In this document: one piece after another, positions 54,981 to 63,181 of the stretch
How the letters are laid out: each line of letters starts with the position of its first letter
How positions within the stretch are numbered: position 1 is the stretch's first letter
Assembly (NCBI RefSeq): GCF_002920915.1
Contig: NZ_PQVF01000001.1
Coordinates: 479,615 to 543,614, forward strand
Source: Solitalea longa
GTDB lineage: Bacteria > Bacteroidota > Bacteroidia > Sphingobacteriales > Sphingobacteriaceae
DNA: 64,000 bases
Reading direction: 5' to 3'
Notes under the pieces: generated by a model
The model's input: the letters and a program-made list of their open reading frames with translations, nothing else
Told to the model about the DNA's origin: nothing
Databases searched by the model: none
Position numbers and translations under genes: made by a program

Positions 54981-55397
54981 TTAACCAGTCGTGTTACGAA
55001 TTAATTTTAGTACTCTGTAAAATCTTTCGCCATAGTCAAGTTGAATCTCACCATCATACTGATTTTTTAGTTTTTTTTCTGTCCATCTAAAGTACCTTGC
55101 TCGTTCTTTCTCATGGTCTAGAAGTTTAATTCCTTTTGAATCCCTCGATTTAGAGAATTTATAGTAAACGGAAATATGTCCTCCTTTAGATTTATTCCCC
55201 CCTTTAAGATAGATGTTGTGTTTTTTGTTTAGACTCAAAATAACATTTTGGCTTTCAGCATATCCATTAGGAACGAATATTGAGTTTTGCTTGATTGTGG
55301 ACCCACCTGGAAATGCATAAAGACCGGACACAGCACAGTCTGCATAAGCTGTAAATGAACAAAATAATCCAATTATAAATGTCAGTAGCTGTCTCAT
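54981..55397 (-). CDS. Exported hypothetical protein, 138 aa (cassette gene)
   Basis: This protein has a signal peptide (RQLLTFIIGLFCSFTAYA) and a beta-rich mature part with many basic residues. I start at the second ATG (55397); the first, four codons earlier, lies in a short leader that also occurs before the TonB-like gene. The upstream attC-like site E ends 11 nt before this ATG. Family unknown. Confidence 0.55.
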   Translation of the reverse strand: MRQLLTFIIGLFCSFTAYADCAVSGLYAFPGGSTIKQNSIFVPNGYAESQNVILSLNKKHNIYLKGGNKSKGGHISVYYKFSKSRDSKGIKLLDHEKERARYFRWTEKKLKNQYDGEIQLDYGERFYRVLKLIRNTTG

Positions 55398-55405
55398 AAA
55401 GTTAC

Positions 55406-55540
55406 ACATAACGATTTGGGCTTGCCGTTCGGTGCGAAGAAAACTGCGCTTAATGGTCAGCCCTGATGCAAGATATTAATTTGGTTTTGATTTCAAACTT
55501 GCACGTCGTCCGCGATTTTGGCAAGTGTGTTTTGTGTAGG
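55406..55540 (-). repeat. attC-like site E
   Basis: Minus strand ends near the next gene with GCAAGCCC-AAATC-GTTATGTG. The other arm carries CTTGCCAAAATCGCGGAC, which pairs imperfectly with the inner GTCC/GGTGCG region. The first R box is degenerate (CACAAAAC). It is a diverged member of the A/B/C family. Confidence 0.55.
55468..55497 (-). promoter_or_regulatory. Promoter-like pair inside site E
   Basis: TTTG, an 18-nt spacer, then TATCTTGC on the minus strand, a near match to TTTG/TAnnTTTG, about 70 nt upstream of the next start codon. The spacer length equals that in sites A, B and C although the spacer sequence differs. Confidence 0.4.
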
Positions 55541-55554
55541 GGTGGCTGCGGAGA

Positions 55555-55938
55555 TTAAATGCAATGCCATTCATGGTTGCAGTAACCTTTGCATTCGAAA
55601 GTTCTACGCCTGTGGTCGGCGATTTTAAAAATTGAGATTAAAAACTCAAAGCTTTTTTGGTTTTCACTTGCTGGCAAATCTAATATTTTTCGAAAAGCAA
55701 TGTTGAAAGTATTGTTCGCCAGAAGAATTGCTGCAGTGTATGTGTTTTTTAGACCAGAACTGTTTATTCCCAAATGAATTTCGTCATTTGTCGGATGCAC
55801 ATTTTCTATAAACCAACTTAAGCTAGTCAATACATCCTTTTTTTCAATTTCTGGTAATGCTGTAAACCAGGTCAACAATTCAGTTTTTGAGATTTTGTCT
55901 TGGGAATAACTGTTTAATAAAATTTCACTGTGGTTCAT
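55555..55938 (-). CDS. DUF5958-like protein (cassette gene)
   Basis: This 127-residue cytoplasmic protein begins at the ATG at 55938 (MNHSEILLNSYSQDKI). Helical text with a WFTALPEIEKKDVLTSLSWF segment and a C-terminal CKGYCNHEWHC cysteine/histidine cluster is visible. It resembles the DUF5958 family, which I cannot confirm without a search. The C-terminal cluster could bind zinc. Confidence 0.6.
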   Translation of the reverse strand: MNHSEILLNSYSQDKISKTELLTWFTALPEIEKKDVLTSLSWFIENVHPTNDEIHLGINSSGLKNTYTAAILLANNTFNIAFRKILDLPASENQKSFEFLISIFKIADHRRRTFECKGYCNHEWHCI

Positions 55939-56092
55939 GAGAAATGAAGATTTAAAAATGTTGATCACTTTTCGATGCCGAAAAAATGCACCGCCTGAAG
56001 CCTCATTCCATCTTAAAAATATAGGCTAAAAATGTTATTTCTCACTCTCTTTACCTTTAAATTCTGTAAAAGTCTTCCCAGCATAACTTTAC

Positions 56093-56659
56093 TCAGCAGC
56101 CGTCTTTGCGAGGGACGCGTATATAAATTATTTTACTATCTCGCTCCACATAGTCGCCCGATATTATTGGATATGAATACTTGGGCGCGTGCGATACACT
56201 ACGGCTTCTTATAATTATTTTGTCATTAACTTTCAGGCTATGCAATTGGTGAAATTCATAGTTAAAGTTCAAAAAATTCTTGTCAAATGTTTCAGGCCCA
56301 AAACTAAGAATATAATCCTCACCATTGATCCTGGCCATCACTCCGAAACCTAATCGTGAGCCTGGCGGAAGAAAAAGAGAGGTTACAACAGCCTCCATAT
56401 TGGTAAAAGCACTTATATCCTTCCTTATTTTAGCAGCAGCGGTAAGCACTTTTTTACCTTCCGGAGACGCTTCCCATTCTTTGTATTTTATACCATCAGG
56501 GCTAGCCTCCCATTTTTTTAATTCGGCGTTCATTTCAGCAGCAGAGAGGGGCTTTGGAACTGATTTTTTAGAAGTTTCATTTTTGATTTCGCGATTGGCA
56601 AATACTAATCCGCTTACCACAACCAGCGGTAAGATCAGCGCATAAATAACTTTTTTCAT
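56093..56659 (-). CDS. Exported hypothetical protein with WEASP repeat
   Basis: This 188-residue protein has a signal peptide (to about residue 22) and a tandem WEASPDGIKY/WEASPEGKKV unit near residues 50-75. The rest is beta-rich with a closing RDSKIIYIRVPRK. No family is recognised. It is divergent from the membrane-bound winged-helix regulator with a 175-nt gap, so it could be its target. Composition is less AT-rich than its cassette neighbours. Confidence 0.6.
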   Translation of the reverse strand: MKKVIYALILPLVVVSGLVFANREIKNETSKKSVPKPLSAAEMNAELKKWEASPDGIKYKEWEASPEGKKVLTAAAKIRKDISAFTNMEAVVTSLFLPPGSRLGFGVMARINGEDYILSFGPETFDKNFLNFNYEFHQLHSLKVNDKIIIRSRSVSHAPKYSYPIISGDYVERDSKIIYIRVPRKDGC

Positions 56660-56833
56660 ATTTTGTGTAGGTTTACTTAACATAGATTTAGCTCCTGGTA
56701 AATTAGATTAAGCATGCTTTTGTTTTTCGTATCCTTTTAAGGTTGTTGCAACAAAAATACGTTGATAGTGTTCAAATGGAGGAGCCTGGATTGTAAATAA
56801 TAGTGTAAACTTGGTAAATAATATCTTGACATT

Positions 56834-57724
56834 ATGCTTTTTAGAAGAAATCTCTTGCCAGTCAAACGAAAGCACCTGGGTGTATTATTACTACTCACGT
56901 TTATCTCTTTAATCGGGGTGGCTTTCAACATCACCGGCAATGATGACTTTGACTTTGCCAGAAGGGAAATTTTGCTTCGCCGAATCGGACACGAAATACT
57001 CCTTCAATCGGGCGACAGTGTATCACGGGTGCTACCGGTAAAAAAGATCGCCAAAAATGAATACCAGATCAGTTTTGCAAATGCGCTCACTTTTCAACCC
57101 GAATCCCTGGTAAAGATCACTCAGCGTTTGTTAGCCAAAGATCCGCTCGCAGGTGATTACGTTGTTAATGTACTGAACTGTGCCAATGCCAGTGTAGCCT
57201 ATGGATATGCTATATCAAAAAATAAGAAAGATGATATTGTAGCCTGTATAGGAAGAGGCCAACCCATAGCGTGTTACATGATTAATATTAAATTCAAACC
57301 GACAGGATTAATTACAGCAAAGAATGGATATCTTATGGGCAGCCTGTCAGTTTTAGCATTTGTTGGATTTATTTTTTTAAGATCTGTTAAGCCGAGGAAG
57401 ACCTCACCTGACGCTCAGCATACTGGTAAATTCATTTTAGGGTCAATGTCGTTCGACGCGGAGAGTCGTAAACTTATGATAAATGGAAGGACCATAGACT
57501 TGACCAGAACGGAAACCCGTGTACTACGCATTTTTGCCTTGTCTCCTAACGAGGCTATAGCCCGAAGGCGGCTACAACAAGAGATCTGGGAAGATGAAGG
57601 TGTTATAGTAGGCCGTAGTCTGGATATGTTCATTTCAAAACTTAGAAAAAAACTGGAATTTGATCCTAATATCAAGATTGTTGTCATACGCGGCAAAGGA
57701 TATAAACTTGAAATTAGCACTTAA
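56834..57724 (+). CDS. Membrane-anchored winged-helix regulator
   Basis: This 296-residue protein has an N-terminal membrane helix (about 17-34), a periplasmic sensor stretch, a second helix (about 170-188) and a C-terminal OmpR-type winged helix (LTRTETRVLRIFALSPNEAI, then SKLRKKL and VVIRGKGYKL). The layout is that of ToxR-like one-component regulators. It is the only plus-strand gene in the last 13 kb and breaks the run of minus-strand cassettes. Confidence 0.85.
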   Translation: MLFRRNLLPVKRKHLGVLLLLTFISLIGVAFNITGNDDFDFARREILLRRIGHEILLQSGDSVSRVLPVKKIAKNEYQISFANALTFQPESLVKITQRLLAKDPLAGDYVVNVLNCANASVAYGYAISKNKKDDIVACIGRGQPIACYMINIKFKPTGLITAKNGYLMGSLSVLAFVGFIFLRSVKPRKTSPDAQHTGKFILGSMSFDAESRKLMINGRTIDLTRTETRVLRIFALSPNEAIARRRLQQEIWEDEGVIVGRSLDMFISKLRKKLEFDPNIKIVVIRGKGYKLEIST

Positions 57725-57740
57725 GTTCGTTGTTTTTACT

Positions 57741-57753
57741 GGCTTTTAAAGCC
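57741..57753. terminator. Short palindrome between convergent genes
   Basis: GGCTTTTAAAGCC is a perfect dyad, 16 nt past the regulator stop and 3 nt before the NmrA-like gene stop. It may end both transcripts, but the stem is short. Confidence 0.4.
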
Positions 57754-57755
57754 AA

Positions 57756-58661
57756 CTATTTTAGGTTCACTTCTTCCAAGTTTAAAAATTCCTTTATTGA
57801 GGTCCATTTTATTTTTGAATATCTATCGTTGTCATATTTTTGGAATACTACTCTACCTTCCATCATATCTCTCATATATTGCATTCCTTGCCAAGCAGGA
57901 TAAAGGTCTTTTTTTGAAGGCGAAAAGAATCTGGTTATTTTAATGAGAATATTTAAAAGTTTAATTCCTCCCGGCCTGAATATTTTATACTTTTTACCTG
58001 TAAGCTCTGTTAGTAATTTTGCAAACTGATTACAAGATAATCTGTCTCCTGCTATTCTTAAATATCTTGGCGAGTCCTCATCCAATGCTACTTCCGCAGT
58101 ATATTCGGCAACATTATAGGTGGTAGTAAATTCCATAATTTGATTAGGATTACCCCAGCAAAGGATACGTTTTAGTTTAAACATAATCAAAGGCATATCC
58201 GTAGTTAGTAAATCCATAAAAGCTCCGTTAAATATAGAGGTAGCTTTAATGGGTGCTTTGTCAAGATAGTGATGAAACTCTTTTCTTAAATCTAAGTTCC
58301 TATTTTGGCCTTCTATTAAATTGGTAAAATCAATCGAGTAATCACTTGGTATAAACCTTCGCACATTCGCTTCAATTGCAGCATTCAGGACAATTTTTTG
58401 AGTATCCACAACCGTTTTTCTTAAACCAGCCAAAGCAGAGACAACACAATGTGCACCTATACAATGCTTTGAAATTTCAGATTTATTATTAAAATCCACC
58501 TGGTACACTGTGACACCTTTTTTTTCTAACTCATTTATCTTTTTTATATCGGTTTCTAAACGTACAATAGCCTTTACATCCGCTTCCTTTGCTAATAATG
58601 CATTTATAATTTTTACTCCCAAATTTCCTGTGGCACCAACTACTACTATAGTTTTCTTCAT
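57756..58661 (-). CDS. NmrA-like NAD(P)-binding protein (cassette gene)
   Basis: This 301-residue protein has the N-terminal VVGATGNLGVKIINAL dinucleotide motif and the RRFIPSDYSIDF segment of the NmrA/isoflavone-reductase-like atypical SDR group. These act as reductases or redox sensors. It is downstream of compact site K (58.7 kb), the expected place for a cassette gene. Confidence 0.88.
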   Translation of the reverse strand: MKKTIVVVGATGNLGVKIINALLAKEADVKAIVRLETDIKKINELEKKGVTVYQVDFNNKSEISKHCIGAHCVVSALAGLRKTVVDTQKIVLNAAIEANVRRFIPSDYSIDFTNLIEGQNRNLDLRKEFHHYLDKAPIKATSIFNGAFMDLLTTDMPLIMFKLKRILCWGNPNQIMEFTTTYNVAEYTAEVALDEDSPRYLRIAGDRLSCNQFAKLLTELTGKKYKIFRPGGIKLLNILIKITRFFSPSKKDLYPAWQGMQYMRDMMEGRVVFQKYDNDRYSKIKWTSIKEFLNLEEVNLK

Positions 58662-58710
58662 TTATAAATCGTTTGTTTTTTGATTAAGTTTTCAGCCTCT
58701 ATTACAATGA

Positions 58711-58736
58711 CCGCTAACATTTGTGTATGTTGTGGG
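58711..58736 (-). repeat. Compact attC-like site K
   Basis: On the minus strand CACAAC and GTTAGCGG are separated by only about 11 nt. The outer sequence resembles the end of site H. It looks like a full site whose hairpin has collapsed. Confidence 0.45.
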
Positions 58737-58741
58737 CAGTA

Positions 58742-59470
58742 TTATTTTACACCGATCTTTCTACAGTCCTTTAACAATTTATACTCAATCGAGTCAAATT
58801 GTTTGTCGTACTGAAATCCGAATGAGTCACTCAGTTGTCTATACGTCGCCACGTAAAATTCTTGATAGTAATATTTCCCTTCGTCCAAGTGTTCACCATT
58901 TCCCGTTGTCCCCCAGTGAAATACGCCCAAACTATCACGAGAAGGTTCCTTAGGGTTCTTTTCAATCGTCCATTCTTCATTAAAGTCTCGAACGTCCATT
59001 TTAGGAATCATTGTCCGATTACCTAAACTGTCAACGAAGAAGTATTGGTGGTCAATAAACCCGTATTCGTCTTTGAACTTTGTCAGTAGTATTCCATTGT
59101 CCGGAATGTCGTAAACTCGTCTGTCATTTTCGTATTTTTCCTCTTGTCCACATGACTCATTGAATAGCACGTGAACTTTACCTCTGAACGAGGAAGGAAT
59201 TAAGAATGTCTCTGGGTCAGCCGTGTTAGACAGCCGCCAAAAGTATTGGTAAGCAAAAAATACCACAATGGGTGTCACTGTCAAAAACGCCTTTGTCTTA
59301 ATTGTCCGGCCACTTAGCCAAACTAAAATAAGTCCAACAACAAAAGCGATTACTGGAATTCCGTAGAAGAAAACAAAAAATGTCGCAAAGGTCGTAACGG
59401 CTGCACCAATAGTCAGTAATACTGTCCCAACGATAAAAAGTCCGTTTCTTTTAGTTATCACGTCACTCAT
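58742..59470 (-). CDS. Membrane hypothetical protein, 242 aa (cassette gene)
   Basis: This protein has two or three hydrophobic segments in the first 75 residues (TVLLTIGAAVTTFATFFVFF and VGLILVWLSG among them) and then a soluble domain with many acidic and aromatic residues, including SCGQEEKYENDRRVYDI. It is probably an inner-membrane protein with a cytoplasmic or periplasmic beta-rich tail. No family is recognised. Confidence 0.6.
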   Translation of the reverse strand: MSDVITKRNGLFIVGTVLLTIGAAVTTFATFFVFFYGIPVIAFVVGLILVWLSGRTIKTKAFLTVTPIVVFFAYQYFWRLSNTADPETFLIPSSFRGKVHVLFNESCGQEEKYENDRRVYDIPDNGILLTKFKDEYGFIDHQYFFVDSLGNRTMIPKMDVRDFNEEWTIEKNPKEPSRDSLGVFHWGTTGNGEHLDEGKYYYQEFYVATYRQLSDSFGFQYDKQFDSIEYKLLKDCRKIGVK

Positions 59471-59484
59471 TTAAATAATATTAC

Positions 59485-59613
59485 CATCAACGATTGGCTA
59501 TAACCAGTGGCGGCTTTTGAAACCGTCATTATCCACCGTGACAAAAGGTAAGAAGGAAGATAAAAATTTAAACATACTCTTCGCCCGCCATTGGTTATAG
59601 CTTTTGTTGGCGG
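59485..59613 (-). repeat. attC-like site F
   Basis: Minus strand GCCAAC-AAAA-GCTATAACCA on one side and TGGTTATAGC-CAAT-CGTTG on the other pair almost perfectly, with a one-base change near the centre. The AAC and GTT ends are intact. The long stem makes it the best-folded site. Confidence 0.7.
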
Positions 59614-59621
59614 TATTTGCC

Positions 59622-60815
59622 TCATTTCAATTCTGCCTTTTGTAGTTTAAACTCCTTCACAACATTGTCTCTATTTATTTTTATGATCAAACTCTCCATT
59701 TGATGAAGCGTTTCACGAAGCTTAAAATAGCTGTCGCAAATATTTAAGCTGTCAACCGTTACCGCATTGACACTAATTATTTTGTCTTTAAGTTGTAATC
59801 CTTTTATTTCTCCGTCAAGTCCTTTGTAAATTCTACTTATGTAAATACCTTTTTCATCCATGTTCATATCTACTCCGAATGATTTAAATGGGTCAACTGA
59901 AGCTTTTGCAATTGGTGTAAGTATCAATTCCTTTTCTATGAAATTGAGTGTGACAATGAAATATTTTGCAATTTCTGAACCAATCAAATTGTAATTGTTT
60001 GATTTAGAATAGAGCGCTACCTGATTATCTAAATTTTGTCCTGCAATTCTAACAGTTGTCAGCTTTGAAATAAACATTGATTCTTGGTTTACACCATTTG
60101 CTCCAATGGCTCCTTCACCGTCTGTTTCAATTGTAGTAGCAAATTTGTATTGGTTAGCTGTCTTTTCTGTTAACGAAATGAAACCACCAAAGCCAAAGTC
60201 TAACATGAATTTTTGATTTCTTCCGTCAATTTCTACTTGTATAAAAGGGTTGAACACTTTGTCAAGCTCCACTTTCAATTTTACTGAATTCTCAAGGTTT
60301 GGCATTTTGCTCACGTTGTCAGCCAGTCGTATAATCTTATTCGGATAGTCAATCTGCCAAACCGATTGTCTTATAACTCCCTTTCCAAGAAGTCCACCGT
60401 TAGTATAGCACTTGATTATCGGAGACTCGTTAAAGTCAAAACCGAAGACACCAACATCGGTAAATGGAATGTCGCCCACACTAAGGCGAGGTATTTTACT
60501 GAGACTTATTTTTGATTTAATTTGATTCGAACTTCCAACAGTCACCTTCATTAATTCAGGTAGCTCATTTCTGGTCATGATGTCGGTTGTTACGGTATTG
60601 TAACCTCCCGTGTCAAAGATGTAATCGTAAGTCCGTGAACCTATCGTAACAGGAATAATGAAGTAGCCACCTCTGTCAATAAAGCGCACCTCCTCGTAAA
60701 AATCTGTCAAGGCTACATTTGCTGCGTTAGCAATTTTGAGTTGCTCTTTCGCACTTTGTCCGAAGCTATAAATTGTCAGCGAAACAAAAAGTAAGCTAAG
60801 TAGTCTTTTAGTCAT
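59622..60815 (-). CDS. Retropepsin-like protease with PDZ domain (cassette gene)
   Basis: This 397-residue protein has a signal peptide (to about SFGQ, residue 20), an aspartyl-protease DTG near residue 70 (FDTGGYNTV) and a second D-x-G site in DFGFGGF, then a C-terminal PDZ-like domain (IYKGLDGEIKGLQLKDKII). I use the ATG at 60815 instead of a TTG 9 nt earlier. It is probably a periplasmic protease; its size is large for a cassette. Confidence 0.8.
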   Translation of the reverse strand: MTKRLLSLLFVSLTIYSFGQSAKEQLKIANAANVALTDFYEEVRFIDRGGYFIIPVTIGSRTYDYIFDTGGYNTVTTDIMTRNELPELMKVTVGSSNQIKSKISLSKIPRLSVGDIPFTDVGVFGFDFNESPIIKCYTNGGLLGKGVIRQSVWQIDYPNKIIRLADNVSKMPNLENSVKLKVELDKVFNPFIQVEIDGRNQKFMLDFGFGGFISLTEKTANQYKFATTIETDGEGAIGANGVNQESMFISKLTTVRIAGQNLDNQVALYSKSNNYNLIGSEIAKYFIVTLNFIEKELILTPIAKASVDPFKSFGVDMNMDEKGIYISRIYKGLDGEIKGLQLKDKIISVNAVTVDSLNICDSYFKLRETLHQMESLIIKINRDNVVKEFKLQKAELK

Positions 60816-60863
60816 TAGATTCAAGTACTCAAAATTTATCTACTTGGCCGTCACGAGGCATTA

Positions 60864-60996
60864 CCGCCAACGATTAGGTATTGTAGCCGTTGCCGCATTA
60901 GGAACACAGCAGCTACATTTACTTACTAGAGTACTACAAAGAACTGAACACGCCCATATCACAGAACCGGCATTGGTTACCATACTTTGTTAGCAG
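60864..60996 (-). repeat. attC-like site G
   Basis: Minus strand GCTAAC-AAA-GTATGGTAACCAATGCCG pairs imperfectly with CGGCAACGGCTACAATACC-TAAT-CGTTGG. AAC and GTT ends are present. The upstream gene ends inside this site (stop at 60977), as often seen in cassettes. Confidence 0.65.
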
Positions 60997-61597
60997 CTGA
61001 AGCTTTTCTTTTTTCGTCTATACTCCGAATAGAGTCCATCTTTCGATAAAAAGTCTGTTGCCAATCTTTTCCATTTTTTGATACTAAAAAGTCCTCCATA
61101 GTCTCGTTGTATCGTTCAATTCCTTCAGTCCTGATACATCCTACTGGAATCGTTTTGAAACCAAATGCTTGGCAAAGCGAATCTCTAGCTTTTTGAACTT
61201 CTATAGACTCATCGACAAGTAGTCCGACAGCAAGCAATTGGATTTTTCCATAACTAATATCCCTGCGAGCTCGAAAGTAATTGTAATCCTCTGAAAGTCC
61301 ATAGTAGTAATCCACCAACCCTGCTAGATGATATGACGTAAAAATAATAAAAACAATAGGCATAATGTATGTCAGTTTTGTTCTGTACGCCCATTTTTTA
61401 TATTTAATTAGCGCAAGAAAACTGCTTGCACATATTAGGACGCAAATGACTACCAAGGTGTATTTAAAGTCAAACCGTCTAAGATTCATTAAAAAAAGAT
61501 TCCAATCTTGTCCAACATTGGAAAACTCTAGGACTAACTCTAGGAAGAAGAGCAAAGCTGCTGCTACAATCAAGATTAGTTTTAGAGGCTTTTTCAT
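60977..61597 (-). CDS. Membrane hypothetical protein, 206 aa (cassette gene)
   Basis: This protein has three hydrophobic helices in the first 110 residues (one near 8-25, then VVICVLICASSFLALI and IMPIVFIIFTSYHLAGLV) and a soluble C-terminal part with a VGCIRTEGIERYNET stretch. No family is recognised. Its stop codon lies in the L arm of site G, so the recombination site encodes its last residues (ending AANKVW). Confidence 0.6.
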   Translation of the reverse strand: MKKPLKLILIVAAALLFFLELVLEFSNVGQDWNLFLMNLRRFDFKYTLVVICVLICASSFLALIKYKKWAYRTKLTYIMPIVFIIFTSYHLAGLVDYYYGLSEDYNYFRARRDISYGKIQLLAVGLLVDESIEVQKARDSLCQAFGFKTIPVGCIRTEGIERYNETMEDFLVSKNGKDWQQTFYRKMDSIRSIDEKRKASAANKVW

Positions 61598-61608
61598 ATT
61601 GCTTTTGC

Positions 61609-61742
61609 GTATAACGTTCCAGCCTTCCGAAGGCGCGGTGAAAATATCTGCGTCATTCTCCGCCGTGGTGTAAAATTATTAATTAAGTTTTCAGTTCAAA
61701 ATTGCACGTCCACCGCGCTTGCGGCAAGCGTGGGTTATGTGA
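61609..61742 (-). repeat. attC-like site C
   Basis: Starts CATAACCCACGCTTGCCGC and ends GAAGGCTGGAACGTTATAC on the minus strand; the arms also contain GCGCGGTGG and CACCGCGCC. It is nearly identical to sites A and B, including a conserved AT-rich centre. Confidence 0.75.
61671..61701 (-). promoter_or_regulatory. Promoter-like pair inside site C
   Basis: TTTTG, an 18-nt spacer, then TAATTTTA on the minus strand. It resembles TTTG/TAnnTTTG with one mismatch and points to the gene starting at 61597. Confidence 0.4.
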
Positions 61743-61746
61743 AGTG

Positions 61747-62199
61747 CTAATTTTGTCCCAACTTTTGATTTCTTTTAAATTCTTCCTTCCATTTCTCATC
61801 TGGGTAAAAACTTATTGGAATTTTATAATGAACTCGCACTTTTTTGCCATTGTCTTCTCCAGGTGTCCAGCCTTTAAGCAATGATATTAGTCGAATAGCT
61901 TCATTGTTTATGTCTTCTCGCACGCCCTTGATAACTTCAATATCAGTTACATTTCCTATAGTGTCAACTATAAATTTTATTTCAACTATACCACCAACCC
62001 TGGCCTCTTTTGCCAGTCTGGGGTATTTAAAGTTTTTACTTATGAATTTAACAATCTCATTCTGTCCCCCTGGAAACTGAGGCGCTTTTAGTTCAGGATG
62101 GCTTGAAAGGTCAAAAATTGTATCAGTTTTTGACGTAGTCTGTCCATAAAGAGAAGAAGAAGTCAAAAATAAAAGCATTAAGAATAGTAAATGTCTCAT
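61747..62199 (-). CDS. TonB C-terminal domain protein (cassette gene)
   Basis: This 150-residue exported protein has a signal peptide (HLLFLMLLFLTSSSLYG) and a TonB C-terminal fold: FPGGQNEIVKFISKNFKYP, EARVGGIVEIKFIVD and the closing VHYKIPISF. It lacks the membrane anchor and proline-rich region of true TonB, so it may be a partner-binding domain alone. I start at the second ATG (62199), 12 nt from the end of site B. Confidence 0.85.
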   Translation of the reverse strand: MRHLLFLMLLFLTSSSLYGQTTSKTDTIFDLSSHPELKAPQFPGGQNEIVKFISKNFKYPRLAKEARVGGIVEIKFIVDTIGNVTDIEVIKGVREDINNEAIRLISLLKGWTPGEDNGKKVRVHYKIPISFYPDEKWKEEFKRNQKLGQN

Positions 62200-62207
62200 A
62201 GCATTGC

Positions 62208-62340
62208 ACATAACGTTTTGGCGCTTGCCGAAGGCGCGGTGAAAATATCTGCGTCATTCTCCGCCGTTGCGTAATTTATTAATTAAGTTTTCAGTTCAAA
62301 ATTGCAGGTTCACCACGTTTGCGGAAAGCACATGTTACCT
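62208..62340 (-). repeat. attC-like site B
   Basis: Minus strand starts GGTAACATGTGCTTTCCGC and ends GGCAAGCGCCAAAACGTTATG. Arms GTGGTG and CACCGCG plus the same AT-rich centre as A and C are present. The GTTATG end is followed 11 nt later by the next ATG. Confidence 0.75.
62271..62301 (-). promoter_or_regulatory. Promoter-like pair inside site B
   Basis: TTTTG, an 18-nt spacer, then TAAATTAC on the minus strand. The weaker -7 match makes this the least convincing of the four. Confidence 0.3.
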
Positions 62341-62365
62341 GCAGGCATTCTTTTTTATTTAATCC

Positions 62366-63097
62366 TTACTGTCCGAAAAGTTTTGACAAGAGTCCTATCT
62401 TTAATGGTTTTTCAATTCCCCATAGCAATTCTACTTCGTGCCTTTTTACATTTTCTATATTAGGGCCAAACCTACCCCAAGCAAAACCATTTTTAAACGG
62501 TTTATTTCGCAAGTCTGCAATAACAAAATTGTTTGGGAGTGATAATGCAAAGTTTTTTAATATCGAGTCGTTCGATTGTCTTGCATTTTCAAGTTCAATA
62601 AATCCGTTGTTGTTATTACAAATATCCAGAACTACCTTTTCGTGAATTATGTCAATGTTAGAGTTGTCTCCATTTTTTCCAAACTCATTTACATGTTCTA
62701 TGAATTGAGTTAGATTGTCTGAATGCTTTACAATTACGGCAGGATCGTGACAAACATAAAACACATTTCCCCAATTTCCATTTTTGTCAACATCTACTAT
62801 CCAAAAATTTCCAAATCCGTCTCCTGCAAGTTGAACTGAATAGGGGAAGAACTCTTCAAATCCAAATTGTCCAAAACCATCAAAAGTCACTTCCCCAAGT
62901 CCGAAAAACTCAAATCCACTTGCAAAATTTAGTAACTCTCTAATTTCAGTTGGTATTTGCCCATTGGGTGACATTTTAGTCAATTCGTCTATTTGTTGGT
63001 CGGTCAAACCTTCTTTAAGCTCAACTTTGTATTCGTCTCCGTCTTCCGAAATGTATTGCTCTGTCAAAATAGATTTTAGTTTCTCTATTGGTTTCAT
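62366..63097 (-). CDS. SMI1/KNR4 family protein (cassette gene)
   Basis: This 243-residue soluble protein has the SUKH core: LTKMSPNGQIPTEIRELLNF, FASGFEFFG, FPYSVQLAGDGFGNFWIVDV and VFYVCHDPAVIV. SMI1/KNR4 proteins often serve as immunity factors against polymorphic toxins, but they also have other roles. No toxin is visible next to it. It is a free-standing cassette. Confidence 0.88.
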   Translation of the reverse strand: MKPIEKLKSILTEQYISEDGDEYKVELKEGLTDQQIDELTKMSPNGQIPTEIRELLNFASGFEFFGLGEVTFDGFGQFGFEEFFPYSVQLAGDGFGNFWIVDVDKNGNWGNVFYVCHDPAVIVKHSDNLTQFIEHVNEFGKNGDNSNIDIIHEKVVLDICNNNNGFIELENARQSNDSILKNFALSLPNNFVIADLRNKPFKNGFAWGRFGPNIENVKRHEVELLWGIEKPLKIGLLSKLFGQ

Positions 63098-63143
63098 GCA
63101 TCTTGATTTTCTGGTATCTTGTTGGGTGTCGCTTTATGCTTGC

Positions 63144-63173
63144 GGGTAACGTTTTGGCAAGCGTGGGTTAGGC
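63144..63173 (-). repeat. Collapsed attC-like site D
   Basis: On the minus strand GCCTAAC is followed by CCACGCTTGCC and then CAAAACGTTACCC. It is exactly the two outer ends of the A/B/C type with the whole central hairpin missing, so it looks like a deletion of the fold-back region. Confidence 0.65.
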
Positions 63174-63181
63174 GCAGCACT

